A DNA stretch of 64,000 bases from a bacterium (GCA_003242735.1 QGVH01000001.1:124001-188000), one strand, 5' to 3'. Positions 1-9,730 are shown, numbered from the stretch's first letter. Made by a program: numbers and translations. Notes: a model not told the origin generated them from the sequence alone.

Positions 1-636
1 CTCCAGGCGCGGGATCAGCCAGCGTGCGTGGGCCGAGGAGTACATACTCCTTCCCCAGGACTTGTCGAGGAGGCCGGACCACGGATCACGCATGTCGATG
101 CGGTGGAGTCCCGGTCGTCCGAGGGTGGCCAGCATTCCGGCGATGTGAGCGGAGTGCGGCGGGCCGCTGGTGATGACGGCGTCGAACGACATCCGACGCA
201 TGAGGCGGCACGCGGTCCATGCGCTCTTCAGGATCCACCCGCGCCCATGATCCGGAAAATCGAGCAGACCGCCAATCTCCCGGCGAAGTCGGCCGACGAT
301 ACCCGGCTTCGAACGCCGTGCGGTGCTGTCAGGGTTCGACGGCGCCGGCTGACCGTTGCTACGCGCCGACCGCAGCCTGCGCGCCACGGCATTGTACAGA
401 TCGTTGAGCGTGCGCGCGCGCCGGCAAACATGCACGTGGACGCCAGGCGTGCCTGGAGTCGACGGTTGCTGTGCTGCGGTGATGACATGGACCTCCCAAC
501 CGAGCCGGGCGAGATACTTGGCGTAGCCCGCCCACCGCAGCCCGCCGACCGAGCCATCCGGGGGGAAATGGTAGGTGATGACCAGCAACCGGCGTTGCTG
601 GTCACCCGGTCTCCCGTTTGGTCCGCCCGCCACCAT
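1..636 (-). CDS. Glycosyltransferase family 4, N-terminal part (runs off left edge)
   Basis: Only the first 212 residues are present; the reading frame is still open at base 1. After ten residues comes a GT-B entry strand (LLVITYHFPPDG), then a glycine-rich turn (SVGGLRW), as in family-4 glycosyltransferases that move a sugar from a nucleotide donor to a growing lipid-linked glycan on the cytoplasmic face. The HVITA strand and the stretch ending DMRDPWSG are also typical of the N-terminal acceptor-side domain. The start is ATG at 636, four bases after the stop of the upstream gene, with a GAGGGTGA stretch before it, so the two are co-transcribed. The donor-binding C-terminal half is outside the window, so donor and linkage cannot be guessed. 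Confidence 0.85.
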   Translation of the reverse strand, partial: MVAGGPNGRPGDQQRRLLVITYHFPPDGSVGGLRWAGYAKYLARLGWEVHVITAAQQPSTPGTPGVHVHVCRRARTLNDLYNAVARRLRSARSNGQPAPSNPDSTARRSKPGIVGRLRREIGGLLDFPDHGRGWILKSAWTACRLMRRMSFDAVITSGPPHSAHIAGMLATLGRPGLHRIDMRDPWSGLLDKSWGRSMYSSAHARWLIPRLE

Positions 637-640
637 CGAC

Positions 641-1798
641 TCACCCTCTCCTGACGGGCGACCGAGCCGCCGCCGACTCGTAGATGCGCTCGTAGCGCGA
701 CACCATCCGGTCCAGGCCGTAGGCCTCCACCACGCGTGCGCGCGCCGCCCGGCCGTCCGCTGCACGCCGCGCACCGTCCAGCAGCGCGTCCAGCCACGCG
801 TGCGCGAGCGCGTCGGGGTCCTCGGGCGGCACGAGGCGATGCTCGAGCGAATCCCCGAGCACGGCCGGATTGCCCCCGACCGCCGTGACCACGGGACAGA
901 GCCCCGCGCTCATGGCCTCCAGCAAGCTCACCGACGTACCCTCGCTCCGGGACGACATCGTGAACACGGTGAACGCCGAGTGGAGGTCGCGGATATCGTC
1001 ACGCCACCCGAGAAACCGGACATGCTCCCGGATGCCGAGCGTCGCGGCTAGGGCCTCGAGCTTGGGTCGCTCCGAGCCCTCGCCGGCGAGCACGAGCGCC
1101 GGACGGACCGCTGACGGCGGCCACAATGCGTGCAGCCGCGCGAACGCCTCGATCATGACGTCGTAGCCCTTGATCCGCTCGAGGCGACCGATGCTGCCGA
1201 GGATCGGGACATCGGTCGCGATGCCGAGCTCCCGGCGAATCCGCCCCGTGTCGGCCAATGGGGCGTGGAGATCGGTGTCGACGCCGTTTTCGACGACTTC
1301 GACCCTGCATCCACGCCGCACCACGCGCGCACGCAACTGCTCCGCGACCGAGCCGGAGACGGCAACCACCACATCCGTCCGCCGAGAGGCGAGGCCGTCC
1401 ACCCAGCGCGCCAGCCAGGGATCGGGCGACTGACGGCCGTGCTCCGTGTGAACCACGAGCGGGACGCCGGCGAGGCGTGCGGCCAGAGACGCCTTGTACC
1501 AGACCCCGCTGTGCGTGTGTACGACGTCCGGTCTGATCGCCCGGATCCGGCGCGCCAGGGCCCGGGGCCAGATCATCGAACCCTTCGACATCGGCGGCGC
1601 TCGGTGCAGGGTCGCGACGTCGCCGAGCCCGTCCGCGAACCTGCCGAAGTACTGCAGGACCAGCACGTGCGACTCGAACCGCGTGCGGTCGATGCGCCGG
1701 ACCAGGTCGGCGAGCAGACGCTCCATCCCGCCGTAGTTCAGGTTCTGGATCACGTGGAGCACGCGGGTCCGGCCTGGAGCGGAACGTGGCGCTGCCAC
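641..1798 (-). CDS. Glycosyltransferase family 4
   Basis: A 385-residue GT-B glycosyltransferase. The N-terminal domain opens RVLHVIQNLNYGGMERLL, the usual acceptor-side loop, followed by VVHTHSG and a VVHTEHG strand. The C-terminal domain holds VENGVD, GRLERIKGYD and the donor-binding segment SSRSEGTSVSLLEAMSAG with the E-x7-E pattern. Length is normal for the family. I chose GTG at 1798 because it directly follows the stop of the ATP-grasp gene (1801) and gives the usual short lead to the first strand; TTG at 1804 is an alternative. An in-frame extension to 2005 would lie inside the upstream gene and has no family match. It probably adds one sugar in exopolysaccharide repeat assembly; the donor is unknown. 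Confidence 0.9.
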   Translation of the reverse strand: MAAPRSAPGRTRVLHVIQNLNYGGMERLLADLVRRIDRTRFESHVLVLQYFGRFADGLGDVATLHRAPPMSKGSMIWPRALARRIRAIRPDVVHTHSGVWYKASLAARLAGVPLVVHTEHGRQSPDPWLARWVDGLASRRTDVVVAVSGSVAEQLRARVVRRGCRVEVVENGVDTDLHAPLADTGRIRRELGIATDVPILGSIGRLERIKGYDVMIEAFARLHALWPPSAVRPALVLAGEGSERPKLEALAATLGIREHVRFLGWRDDIRDLHSAFTVFTMSSRSEGTSVSLLEAMSAGLCPVVTAVGGNPAVLGDSLEHRLVPPEDPDALAHAWLDALLDGARRAADGRAARARVVEAYGLDRMVSRYERIYESAAARSPVRRG

Positions 1799-1800
1799 CG

Positions 1801-2991
1801 TCAACGCCTCGCGAACCAGTTCAGCGTCTCCCGCACGGCCGGCATCGGATCCGACCAGCGGAAGACTTCGTTGCGGTCCCCCGGCCGCCAGGGCACGAGG
1901 ACGTCGAGCACCGACCTCCACTTGGGCGGCAGATCCGGCGGCAGAGCGATGCCGTCCCGAGGCTGCCGCAGGACGGCGATCAGGTGATCCACGTCCCCCC
2001 ACCACCAGCGGCTCCGGACCCCGACACGATACGCCGGCTGCGGCGGCAACGGCTCGCCCAGTGCCAGTCGCACCAGCCTCACGGGGAAATCCACACCGGC
2101 GTCGATGGCGAGCTGGAGCGAGCCCCAGAAGCGGCCGTTCACCTCCATGAGGTACGGCTCACCGGTCGACGCATCGACCTTGTACTCGACCATCGCGACG
2201 CCCTGCCAGCCGAATGCCTCGAGCAGCGCCGTCGAAGCTCGGACCAGCGCAGGGTCCGCCGGGATGCTCTCACGGTACACACTCACGCCGCCGGATGGCG
2301 GCTTCTCACGGATACGCCGGTGACTGAACACCGCGTCCGTTCGGCCATCCCAGAGGAGCAGGAAGATTCCCACGCCGGGGCCGACGATCCGCTGCTGGAG
2401 CAGGACCGGGAACGCCGCGGCCGGCAGCCGCTCGAGCTGCGCGCGAAGTTCCCGGTCATCGCGGGCGTACGAAACCATCGTCTTCTGCCGCCCGTGGGCG
2501 TCGCCCGCAACAGAGCGCCCCGGCTTCACCACGACTGGGTAGCGGACGGCATCCGGATCCAGGGCATCGATTTCCCCGGCGGCGGTCAGGAGCCGCTGCT
2601 CCGGTATCTCGATCCCGAGCGCGCGCGCGGCCTGCAGCACGCGTGGCTTGTCACACACGCGGTGGAACGCGGCTTCATCGGGGAACGGAATGCACATGTC
2701 GCGGAACCGTTCGCGGTCCGCCAGGACGGCGAGTACGGAGGCCTCGCTAATGGGGAGCAGCACGCGGGCGCCCACTCGCCTCGCGTATTGCTCCAGCGCA
2801 TCGACGAAGTCGCCCGGCGCCCGCAGCGGATCAGGGGCACGCTCCTCGCTCATGCAGTAGCGGGACGCACCCGCGAGCGACCGCCCCCGCGTCGAACACA
2901 CGTGGACGGCGTACCCCGCCCTCCCCAGCGAACGCACGACGGCGAGCGCGGCCCGCTCGTCGCCATCCGTTACGAGGACCGCCTCTCCCAT
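1801..2991 (-). CDS. ATP-grasp domain protein (carboxylate-amine ligase type)
   Basis: A 396-residue protein of the ATP-grasp superfamily, which joins a carboxylate to an amine or thiol through an acyl phosphate. A Rossmann-like pre-ATP-grasp domain begins VLVTDGDERAALAVVRSLG. Then come the lysine-bearing strand YPVVVKPGRS, the central strand with VEYKVD, and the metal site MEVNGRFWGS, in which the E and N usually bind magnesium. Relatives in polysaccharide clusters are thought to amidate or ligate amino groups on sugars; that role is inferred. Its start (ATG 2991) lies inside the end of the upstream ligase gene, a 22-base overlap, and its stop is followed directly by the GT4 gene, so it is mid-operon. 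Confidence 0.85.
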   Translation of the reverse strand: MGEAVLVTDGDERAALAVVRSLGRAGYAVHVCSTRGRSLAGASRYCMSEERAPDPLRAPGDFVDALEQYARRVGARVLLPISEASVLAVLADRERFRDMCIPFPDEAAFHRVCDKPRVLQAARALGIEIPEQRLLTAAGEIDALDPDAVRYPVVVKPGRSVAGDAHGRQKTMVSYARDDRELRAQLERLPAAAFPVLLQQRIVGPGVGIFLLLWDGRTDAVFSHRRIREKPPSGGVSVYRESIPADPALVRASTALLEAFGWQGVAMVEYKVDASTGEPYLMEVNGRFWGSLQLAIDAGVDFPVRLVRLALGEPLPPQPAYRVGVRSRWWWGDVDHLIAVLRQPRDGIALPPDLPPKWRSVLDVLVPWRPGDRNEVFRWSDPMPAVRETLNWFARR

Positions 2992-4433
2992 TCGAGTCGC
3001 ACCCCGATGGGAAGCGAAGGGTCGGCGACCCCCGCCCTACGCTGGACGCGCGGTGCCCTCGCCATCTTCTGCGCTGACGTTGGTGCGCTTCCGGTGGCTT
3101 TCGCCAGCCCGACGATCAGGCCGTAGATGATGAACATGTACGCGGCGTAGGCCTGTGACAGGAAGAACCCGCAGATCACGTAGCCCACGATCGTCCCGGC
3201 GAGCGCCTGGCCGAGGAACACCGCATCCGATGCCCTCTCATCCCGCGCGCTGCCGGGACTGACCCCGCGCGCCGCCTTGTAGGCGTGGACCAGCAGGAGC
3301 ACGAACGTGATCAGACCGAACACGCCGAGCTCCGCCCCGATCTCGACGAACGAATTGTGGGCCGCCGACCACTTCACTCCCATGCCGTACTGCTGCCGCT
3401 CGGCCAGTGGCGACAACTGGCCCTCGGCGACCGGGAACGCGCGGGCGCCCACACCCGTCAGCGGCCGGCGCAACATGTAACCAATGCCGCGCTTCCAGAC
3501 CTCCATGCGGCCGGACTCCGAGTTGCCGCTCCAGTTGTAGTCCTCCGAGGGGTTCAGGATCGTCCGCATCATGCTCCAGTACGTCTCGTTCCCCGCCAGG
3601 AGGAGCCCGAGGAAGCAGGCGATGACGGCGCCCACGCGGAGCTTCTTGGGGATGGCGCTATAACCCAACAGGAGGTAAAGGCCAAAACCGATGAGGCCGA
3701 GGAACGCACCACGCGAGCCGGACTTCACGATCACCAGGAGGAAGATACCGGTGGCCAGGACGCTCGCGATCCGCGCGAAGGGCGTGCGCCCCCGGATCAC
3801 GAAATAGGTCGCGAGCGGCAGGGTGCAGACCATCAGCATCCCGAGGTCGTTCGCGTCGTAGTACGCGAGGTCCCCGAGCCGCCCGCTGATCCCCACGTCG
3901 ACGTACAGGTACACGTACCCGGCATAGATCGCAGCGCCGGCAACGACGGCGGCAACGTACCGCCGCACATCCTCCAAGGCGCGCACGCTCGCCGCGAGGA
4001 TGATCATCAGCAGGAAGGACTTCCCCAGGTCGTCCTTGATGAAGCCGAAGCTCATCCCCTTGTAGAGACTCGTCGGCACGGATGCGACCGCCAACGCCAT
4101 GATGACGATGAGGCACTTCGTGACCGGGTGGACGACCGACCTCAGTTTGCGCCGACGATCCGAGGTCATCGCGTAGAGACCATACATCCCCAGCGTCGCG
4201 AGGATCGGCAGCTTGACCTTCGCCAGGAGGGGGAACAGGTCCTGGACTCGCCAGGCGTACGTGAGGATGCACGTGCTGACCGCGATGAGCAGCAAGTCCA
4301 CCGCTGCGGGCCGTCGAACCGCCGCGCCTGGTGGCAGGGTTTGGGGGGCCGTACCGACCGGAGGGACGACTCGAGCGGCAGGGCCCAGCCGCTGTTGTGC
4401 AGGAGACGAGAGATTGATCGTCATGCCGGTCAT
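2970..4433 (-). CDS. O-antigen ligase / polymerase-like membrane protein
   Basis: A 487-residue inner-membrane protein with about 10-12 hydrophobic segments. It has the pattern of the O-antigen ligase (Wzy_C/WaaL) superfamily: paired helices at the N-terminus, then a large periplasmic loop around residues 300-360 with GVGARAFP and SAAHNSFVEIGAELG. The H-N-S-F-E-G signature is the family hallmark. The product would polymerise repeat units or transfer glycan to an acceptor in the periplasm. Two ATGs are possible, 4433 and 4424; neither has a strong ribosome site. A longer frame to 4712 is rejected because it covers the end of the deacetylase gene. It is co-transcribed with the deacetylase upstream and the ATP-grasp gene downstream. 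Confidence 0.87.
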   Translation of the reverse strand: MTGMTINLSSPAQQRLGPAARVVPPVGTAPQTLPPGAAVRRPAAVDLLLIAVSTCILTYAWRVQDLFPLLAKVKLPILATLGMYGLYAMTSDRRRKLRSVVHPVTKCLIVIMALAVASVPTSLYKGMSFGFIKDDLGKSFLLMIILAASVRALEDVRRYVAAVVAGAAIYAGYVYLYVDVGISGRLGDLAYYDANDLGMLMVCTLPLATYFVIRGRTPFARIASVLATGIFLLVIVKSGSRGAFLGLIGFGLYLLLGYSAIPKKLRVGAVIACFLGLLLAGNETYWSMMRTILNPSEDYNWSGNSESGRMEVWKRGIGYMLRRPLTGVGARAFPVAEGQLSPLAERQQYGMGVKWSAAHNSFVEIGAELGVFGLITFVLLLVHAYKAARGVSPGSARDERASDAVFLGQALAGTIVGYVICGFFLSQAYAAYMFIIYGLIVGLAKATGSAPTSAQKMARAPRVQRRAGVADPSLPIGVRLEWERRSS

Positions 4434-4507
4434 CCACGAAGGGTGCCTGCTGCCTGCCCCTGGTTCGGACTCATGTCGCCCCCCGGCCGACCTGCTTGCC
4501 GGATCCT

Positions 4508-5425
4508 TCACGAATCGAACAACCCCGCCGCGCGTAGCGTGAACCCGCGCGGCGACAGGCCCGCAGGAATGTTCGTCCGCGGAAGGGCGTAGGGCCGCGT
4601 CTGGCGCCGGGGTAGGGGGCCACCCGTCACCCGCAACGCCGCTGCGTACCCCGTCCGCATGGCCATCGCCTCCACCTCCGGCGAGCTCATGCCGTATGGA
4701 TAGGATAGCCACGGCCCGACCCGTTCAAAGCGTTCGCGCAGCCACCTCAGCGGCTGCTCGAGCTCGGTCGCGGCCTCCGCAGCGCTGAGGCGAATCAAAT
4801 TCGGATGGCTCCACGTGTGCGAGCCCAGCGTGAGGCCGGGGTGCCGGAGCGCCGCGGCGAGTTCCTCCTCACTCGCCGCGCAGGCGTGAGGCGGTACCGG
4901 CCTCGGCTCGATCCCTGACTCCGCCGCCCAGCGGCGGATCTCGGAATCGACGCCGCGGAGCTGGTTCAGCGCGTACTCACGCAGAGCGGCCCCCGGTCCG
5001 TACGGCTCCGTGGCGAAACTGTCCCACCAGAACGTTTTTCCGCCGACGAACGCCGGCGCGACGAAAACGGTGGCCGGCAAACCGCGGGCCCACAGCTCCG
5101 CGACACCGCACGTCACCGCGCCGCGGTATGCATCATCGAACGTGATCGCGACCCGCGGCTTCGGCGAGCGGCCCGGCCGTGGGCGCAGGACCTCGTCGAG
5201 CGGAACCACCTCGTGGGTTTCGACGAGCGCGTCCAGTTGTGCCCGGAATTCCTCCACCGGCAGGTGGAGGGAGCGGTCGCCTGCCGGCTCCTCGCCCTCG
5301 GGGACGATGTTGTGGTACGCCAGGACAATGCCCCCGCGAGCGCGAATGCGACGAGCGACGGCTGCGACGCCACCGCCGGTCAGGATCGCCTCCAACGATG
5401 CTTTCAGACGCTGCCGGACCATCAC
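4508..5425 (-). CDS. Polysaccharide deacetylase (NodB homology domain)
   Basis: A 305-residue carbohydrate esterase 4-type deacetylase, which removes N- or O-acetyl groups from a glycan. The first NodB motif is TFDDA (catalytic base Asp and metal Asp); the second is SHTWSH, the His pair that binds the metal. An LSYPYG segment forms the third motif region. There is no signal peptide: the N-terminus is a basic helix followed by IVLAYHNI, so it may act inside the cell on lipid-linked intermediates or be membrane attached. ATG at 5425 overlaps the stop of the upstream glycosyltransferase by four bases (ATGA), implying translational coupling. A second, different deacetylase lies at 39367-40194. 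Confidence 0.9.
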   Translation of the reverse strand: MMVRQRLKASLEAILTGGGVAAVARRIRARGGIVLAYHNIVPEGEEPAGDRSLHLPVEEFRAQLDALVETHEVVPLDEVLRPRPGRSPKPRVAITFDDAYRGAVTCGVAELWARGLPATVFVAPAFVGGKTFWWDSFATEPYGPGAALREYALNQLRGVDSEIRRWAAESGIEPRPVPPHACAASEEELAAALRHPGLTLGSHTWSHPNLIRLSAAEAATELEQPLRWLRERFERVGPWLSYPYGMSSPEVEAMAMRTGYAAALRVTGGPLPRRQTRPYALPRTNIPAGLSPRGFTLRAAGLFDS

Positions 5426-6804
5426 CCTGCGCTCCGCAGCTCTGACCGGCCGAGATGCCCGGGACGATCCCGGTTAGGGGCCGCCGCATCGTTGGCTGCG
5501 GAAGCCCTGTGCCCCGCCGTCTGGACGAGCTCCAGGTACTGGTGGACCAGCGCCTTGCCGATCACGTCCCAGCTATACAGCTCTTCCGCGGTCCGGCGTC
5601 CGTTCTCCTCAAGCCGCCGCCGTAGCCCGGCATCGGAATACAGCCGACCGATCGCGTCCGCAAAGCCCTCCGGATCGTCCCGGATCAGGATGTTTTCGCC
5701 GTCCACCGCCTCCAGCCCTTCACAGCCGATGCTGGTGCTGACCACGGCCTTCCCCATGGCCCACGCGGTGGTGATCTTCAGCCGCGTCCCGCCGCCGATC
5801 CGGAGCGGAACGACGGTACAGAACGCATCGCGTACCCACGGCCGCACGTCGTCGACGTAGCCCGTCAGCTCGATGCCATACTCGGCTCCATACCTTGCGA
5901 TCTCCTCCGGGCTCGCGCGCCCGATCCAGCGCACCGGCACCCCATGGCCGTGGCTGCGCAGGATCGGGAGGATCTCCCGGCCGAAGTAATGGAGCGCGTC
6001 TAGGTTGGGAAGCCACTCGGTGCCGCCAAGGTACGCAATCAGCTTGTCCCCTCCCCGCAGCGGGACGAACTCCGCAATGTCCACGCCGTTCGGCGCAACG
6101 ATGATCGGAGCATCCGGCGCCAGCCGAAGCAGCCCTTCTCGATCCGCGTCGGACACCGCGACGTTGAGCGCCGCAGCCCGGCACCAGCGGGCCTCCTCCT
6201 TCCCGGTGAGGCTGGCCTGGAACCCCATGTACCAGCGTCGAAATCCCTTCTCGTTCTGAGCGCGGCGTCGCAGCAGCTCGGACTCCACGTTGTGGTGCGT
6301 ACAAGCGATCGGGAGATCGCCGAGGAGCGTCAGGTACGCACTGAGGTCCGAGCTATCCACATGGACGAGGTCGAATCGTTCCGAGCGAAGTAGTTCGAGC
6401 AAGCGACGACGATACGATCGGGAATCGTAGGCGAAGCGTGTGTACGCGCGGCGAGACACCGCACTCCGGAGGTGATCCCAGATGAAGCGAACGGCGTCGT
6501 GCTCCTGTGGAATGGGGAACGCCTCGACCCTCGCGATGGCTGAAAGGGCCTCCACGCTCTCGGCCACTTCCTTGGCCGACCGATGCATCCCGGCCCGATA
6601 GAAGCAGAGCGCCACCACATCGAAGCCGGCGGCGAGCTGGCGCAGGACGTTGTAGGTCCGGATCGCGGCGCCGCTGCTCGGTGGATACGGCAGCGCGTGC
6701 GAGAGAAAGAGCAGCTTCGGCTTCGACGTGCGCGACACGCTCGGCGTGACCTCAGCCGGTCCGTGGGAATCATCCGAGACGAGAATCATCGGATTCCGGG
6801 TCAT
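5422..6804 (-). CDS. Glycosyltransferase family 4
   Basis: A 460-residue GT-B enzyme. The N-terminal half has LLFLSHALPYPPSSGAAIRT, then the DLVHVDSS strand and THHNVE. The C-terminal half has VAPNGVD, YLGGTEWLPNLDAL, GYVDDVRPWV and VVPLRIGGGTRLKI, where the glycine-rich loop binds the nucleotide sugar. Similar proteins occur in XrtA-type EPS clusters. The start is the ATG at 6804, which overlaps the asparagine synthase stop by four bases; longer in-frame starts up to 6849 fall inside that gene and are not needed. The C-terminal 40 residues are Ala/Arg rich and look unstructured. Role: one elongation step of the repeat unit. Confidence 0.9.
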   Translation of the reverse strand: MTRNPMILVSDDSHGPAEVTPSVSRTSKPKLLFLSHALPYPPSSGAAIRTYNVLRQLAAGFDVVALCFYRAGMHRSAKEVAESVEALSAIARVEAFPIPQEHDAVRFIWDHLRSAVSRRAYTRFAYDSRSYRRRLLELLRSERFDLVHVDSSDLSAYLTLLGDLPIACTHHNVESELLRRRAQNEKGFRRWYMGFQASLTGKEEARWCRAAALNVAVSDADREGLLRLAPDAPIIVAPNGVDIAEFVPLRGGDKLIAYLGGTEWLPNLDALHYFGREILPILRSHGHGVPVRWIGRASPEEIARYGAEYGIELTGYVDDVRPWVRDAFCTVVPLRIGGGTRLKITTAWAMGKAVVSTSIGCEGLEAVDGENILIRDDPEGFADAIGRLYSDAGLRRRLEENGRRTAEELYSWDVIGKALVHQYLELVQTAGHRASAANDAAAPNRDRPGHLGRSELRSAG

Positions 6805-8753
6805 GCCAGCCATCGCTGTCGCCATGCTTGGAACATCAGTACGGCCCACAGCCCGCTCGCAAGCTCGTCATGGCCACGCTGGAGTGCCATCCACGCTCGG
6901 TGGACGGCAGCGCCGTGCAGGATCCCGTCCCGATCCAGCGCGCCGCGCTCCAGCAGATCCTCTGCCCAGGGGCGGAGCGCTCGTCGCAGCCACGCGGCGA
7001 CCGGTACGGAGAACCCCATCTTGGGCCGGTCCACCAGCTCCGGCGGGACGCGGCGGTACAGTGCCTGGCGCAGCAGCCACTTACCCCGCTGTCCGCGAAT
7101 CTTGAAGTCCCTGGGCAGCCTCCAGCAGAACTCCACGATACGGTGATCGAGCAGCGGGACACGTACCTCCAGGCTCACCGCCATGCTCGCGCGATCCACC
7201 TTGGCGAGAAGATCGTCGGGCAGGTAAGTCGCCTGGTCGGTCAGCATCATCCGGTCGAGGAGCGGTAGTCCGTCACTTGCCTGGAAAACCCGGTCGACGG
7301 CGGTCGCCGCCGGTTCAGGCCAGCGTAGGATCCTGCCGGGCCACTGCCACGCGCTCAGCAACGACCGGTACATCTCCCCCTCGGAGCCCCATCCCATGAG
7401 GGCTCCCAGCTTGACGATCTTCTCTCCGGCCAGGCGGTGGCGGGCCCCCGACGGCATCATCGGGCTGACCGACTTGTAGATCCGGTCCCACGAGCGGGCC
7501 GAGACACGTCCGATCCCCGCCGCGACAGCTCGTCGCACCGGTTTCGGCATCCGGCGGAGGCGGCTGATCGCCTGTTCGCCCTGGATGTAGCGATGATAGC
7601 CTCCCAGCAGCTCGTCCCCACCGTCGCCGGAAAGCGCGACCGTCACGCTCCGTCGCGCGAGCTGGCAGACCAGATAGGTCGGGATCTGCGACGGATCAGC
7701 GAACGGCTCGTCGAACAGATCGGCCAGCCGCGGAACGACGGCGCGCGCGTCCGCGTCCGTCAACACGAGCTCCGTATGATCCGTGCCGAGGTAGGCAGCA
7801 ACGCGTGCGGCCGCCGGCGCCTCGTCGTAGTCGGGATGGTCGAACCCGATGGAGAACGACTCGATCGGGCGTGGAGTGAGAGCCTGCGCGACCGCAGTCA
7901 CCATCGACGAATCGATCCCACCGGACAGCAGAACGCCCAGTGGGACGTCGGACAGCAGGCGCAGGCGCACCGCATCCGTGACCAGGCGATCGAACTCCTC
8001 GATGGCCTCTTCTTCGCTCCCCGTGAACGGCTCGATGCGCGCCTTTGCCACGACATCCGCCAGTGACCAGTACGGCCTCGGTGGCGGAGGGGGCTCGTCG
8101 ACGGAGCGGATCGTCAGAATGTGGCCGGGCGGCAGCTTGAACGTGTTCTTGTAGATCGTCGCCGGCGCCGGGACGTACAGGTAACGGAGGTACTCGGCAA
8201 GGGCCTGCTGATTGATCTCGCGATCGAACTCCGGCCCCTCGACCAACGACCGGAGCTCGGATCCGAAGGTCAGCAGCCCTCGGCGCCACGAGTAGTATAG
8301 GGGCTTGATGCCGAGGCGGTCCCTCAGCAGCGTGAGTTCTCTAGCCTCCGCGTCCCACACCGCCATCGCGAACATGCCGATGAACCGCCCCAGCGCGGCT
8401 TCGATTCCCCACCGCTCGAATGCGGCAAGGATCGTCTCCGTGTCGGAATGCCCACGGAACCGCGCCCCGGCGCGCTCGAGGTCGCAGCGCAGAGCCAGGT
8501 GGTTGTACACCTCGCCGTTGAAGACCAGCGTGTAGCGCCCCGACGCCGATTGCATCGGCTGGCGCCCGTTGGTCGACAGGTCCAGAATGGCGAGGCGCCG
8601 GAAGCCGAACGCAATGCCTGCACGCTCATCGACCCAGATCCCTTCGTCATCGGGACCGCGGTGCTCGATCGGCGCAATCATGCGCCGCGCGCCGGCCTCC
8701 AGATCGTCACGGCGATACCCACGGCTCGAGACTATCCCCGCAAAGCCACACAT
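6801..8753 (-). CDS. asnB: Asparagine synthase, glutamine-hydrolysing (EPS-associated)
   Basis: A 650-residue two-domain enzyme. The glutaminase domain begins MCGFAGIV, with the catalytic Cys at residue 2 after Met removal, and contains RGPDDEG, FNGEVYN and the SDTE segment. The synthetase domain has the pyrophosphatase loop SGGIDSS near residue 265 and SGDGGDELLGGYHRY. By homology it moves ammonia from glutamine to an adenylated carboxylate. In glycan clusters such enzymes probably amidate uronic acids or amino-acid substituents rather than make free asparagine; this is inference. I chose the MCG start at 8753, since an N-terminal Cys is required for the glutaminase; an upstream ATG at 8777 would bury it. 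A second copy lies at 43840-45807. Confidence 0.92.
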   Translation of the reverse strand: MCGFAGIVSSRGYRRDDLEAGARRMIAPIEHRGPDDEGIWVDERAGIAFGFRRLAILDLSTNGRQPMQSASGRYTLVFNGEVYNHLALRCDLERAGARFRGHSDTETILAAFERWGIEAALGRFIGMFAMAVWDAEARELTLLRDRLGIKPLYYSWRRGLLTFGSELRSLVEGPEFDREINQQALAEYLRYLYVPAPATIYKNTFKLPPGHILTIRSVDEPPPPPRPYWSLADVVAKARIEPFTGSEEEAIEEFDRLVTDAVRLRLLSDVPLGVLLSGGIDSSMVTAVAQALTPRPIESFSIGFDHPDYDEAPAAARVAAYLGTDHTELVLTDADARAVVPRLADLFDEPFADPSQIPTYLVCQLARRSVTVALSGDGGDELLGGYHRYIQGEQAISRLRRMPKPVRRAVAAGIGRVSARSWDRIYKSVSPMMPSGARHRLAGEKIVKLGALMGWGSEGEMYRSLLSAWQWPGRILRWPEPAATAVDRVFQASDGLPLLDRMMLTDQATYLPDDLLAKVDRASMAVSLEVRVPLLDHRIVEFCWRLPRDFKIRGQRGKWLLRQALYRRVPPELVDRPKMGFSVPVAAWLRRALRPWAEDLLERGALDRDGILHGAAVHRAWMALQRGHDELASGLWAVLMFQAWRQRWLA

Positions 8754-8892
8754 GCCCGGCCTCGTGGCATTGAGCACATCCGATGCGACGCGGTGAGCGG
8801 CGCGGCGTTACCGCTGTCGGCACGCGGTTCCGTGACGACTCGCTCCGGGGATGGGAAGTGGGGGCGCGGCCCTGCCTTGCGCAGCGCGCCCC

Positions 8893-9693
8893 TCAAAGGA
8901 CGGGCGAGGTCGGCGCCAACAGCCGCTCGGCGCCGTGCGGTTCGAGGTCGACCACGGCCACCCGGGGCTGGTCGTAGTAGCCCCGGAGCAGATTGCCGCG
9001 GATCCGGAAAACATCGCGCGCCATGCGCAGCGAGTCCAGGACCAGATTGACGCGCGATCCAGGCTGGTGCGTCCAGTTGACCGGGACCTCGGCGATGCGG
9101 TACCCGGCACGCCTCGCCATCAGCAACACCTCGACATCGAAGCTGAAGCCGTTCATCCGCATCCGCGAAAAAAGATCCTGGGCGACCGGACCCCGAAAGA
9201 GCTTGAAGCCGCACTGCGTATCCGCGATTCCTTTGACGGCGAGCGTCCGCACCAACAGGTGGAACGCCCTGCCCATTACACGCCGATACAGCCGGGCGCG
9301 TACCTGGACGCTTTCGCTCCGCACAGCCCGTGAGCCGATCGCAATGTCAGCGCCCGAATCGATCGCTGCCTCCAGGGCCTCGATCTCAGCGATCGGCGTC
9401 GCGCCGTCCGCATCGGCAAACAGGACGAGCCTCCCGCTCGCATTGACCACGCCCGTCCGAACGGCATAGCCCTTACCGGCGTTCGCCGGCAGCCGGATCA
9501 GGCGGATCTCCGGGTATTGGCGAGCGAGGCGGAGGACGAGGCCGCTCGTGCCGTCGCGGCTCCCGTCATCGACCACCAGGATCTCGGCGGCGCGGTTCCG
9601 TTCGCGGAAGTACCGAACGATCTCTCGAAGAGGCTGCCCCAGCCGGGCTTCCTCGTTGAACGCGGGAATTACAACCGAGATTTCGGGTCGCAC
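8893..9693 (-). CDS. Glycosyltransferase family 2 (dolichyl-phosphate-sugar synthase type)
   Basis: A 266-residue GT-A enzyme that would transfer a sugar from a nucleotide donor to a polyprenyl phosphate. Motifs in order: ISVVIPAFNEE, the nucleotide-binding LVVDDGSRDGTS, NAGKGYAVRTG, the metal-binding FADADGATP, and TQCGFKLFRG. No membrane segments are present. The start is reset to GTG 9693: an AGGGGG Shine-Dalgarno lies six bases ahead, it leads straight into the first strand, and an exact sigma-54 promoter at 9731-9744 predicts transcription from about 9719. The open frame back to 9828 runs through that promoter. The lipid-linked sugar could feed the GT39-like membrane transferase at 9864-11327 just upstream. 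Confidence 0.88.
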   Translation of the reverse strand: MRPEISVVIPAFNEEARLGQPLREIVRYFRERNRAAEILVVDDGSRDGTSGLVLRLARQYPEIRLIRLPANAGKGYAVRTGVVNASGRLVLFADADGATPIAEIEALEAAIDSGADIAIGSRAVRSESVQVRARLYRRVMGRAFHLLVRTLAVKGIADTQCGFKLFRGPVAQDLFSRMRMNGFSFDVEVLLMARRAGYRIAEVPVNWTHQPGSRVNLVLDSLRMARDVFRIRGNLLRGYYDQPRVAVVDLEPHGAERLLAPTSPVL

Positions 9694-9730
9694 GCGGATC
9701 CCCCTGCGAATCCAGTCGTCCACGGAATGG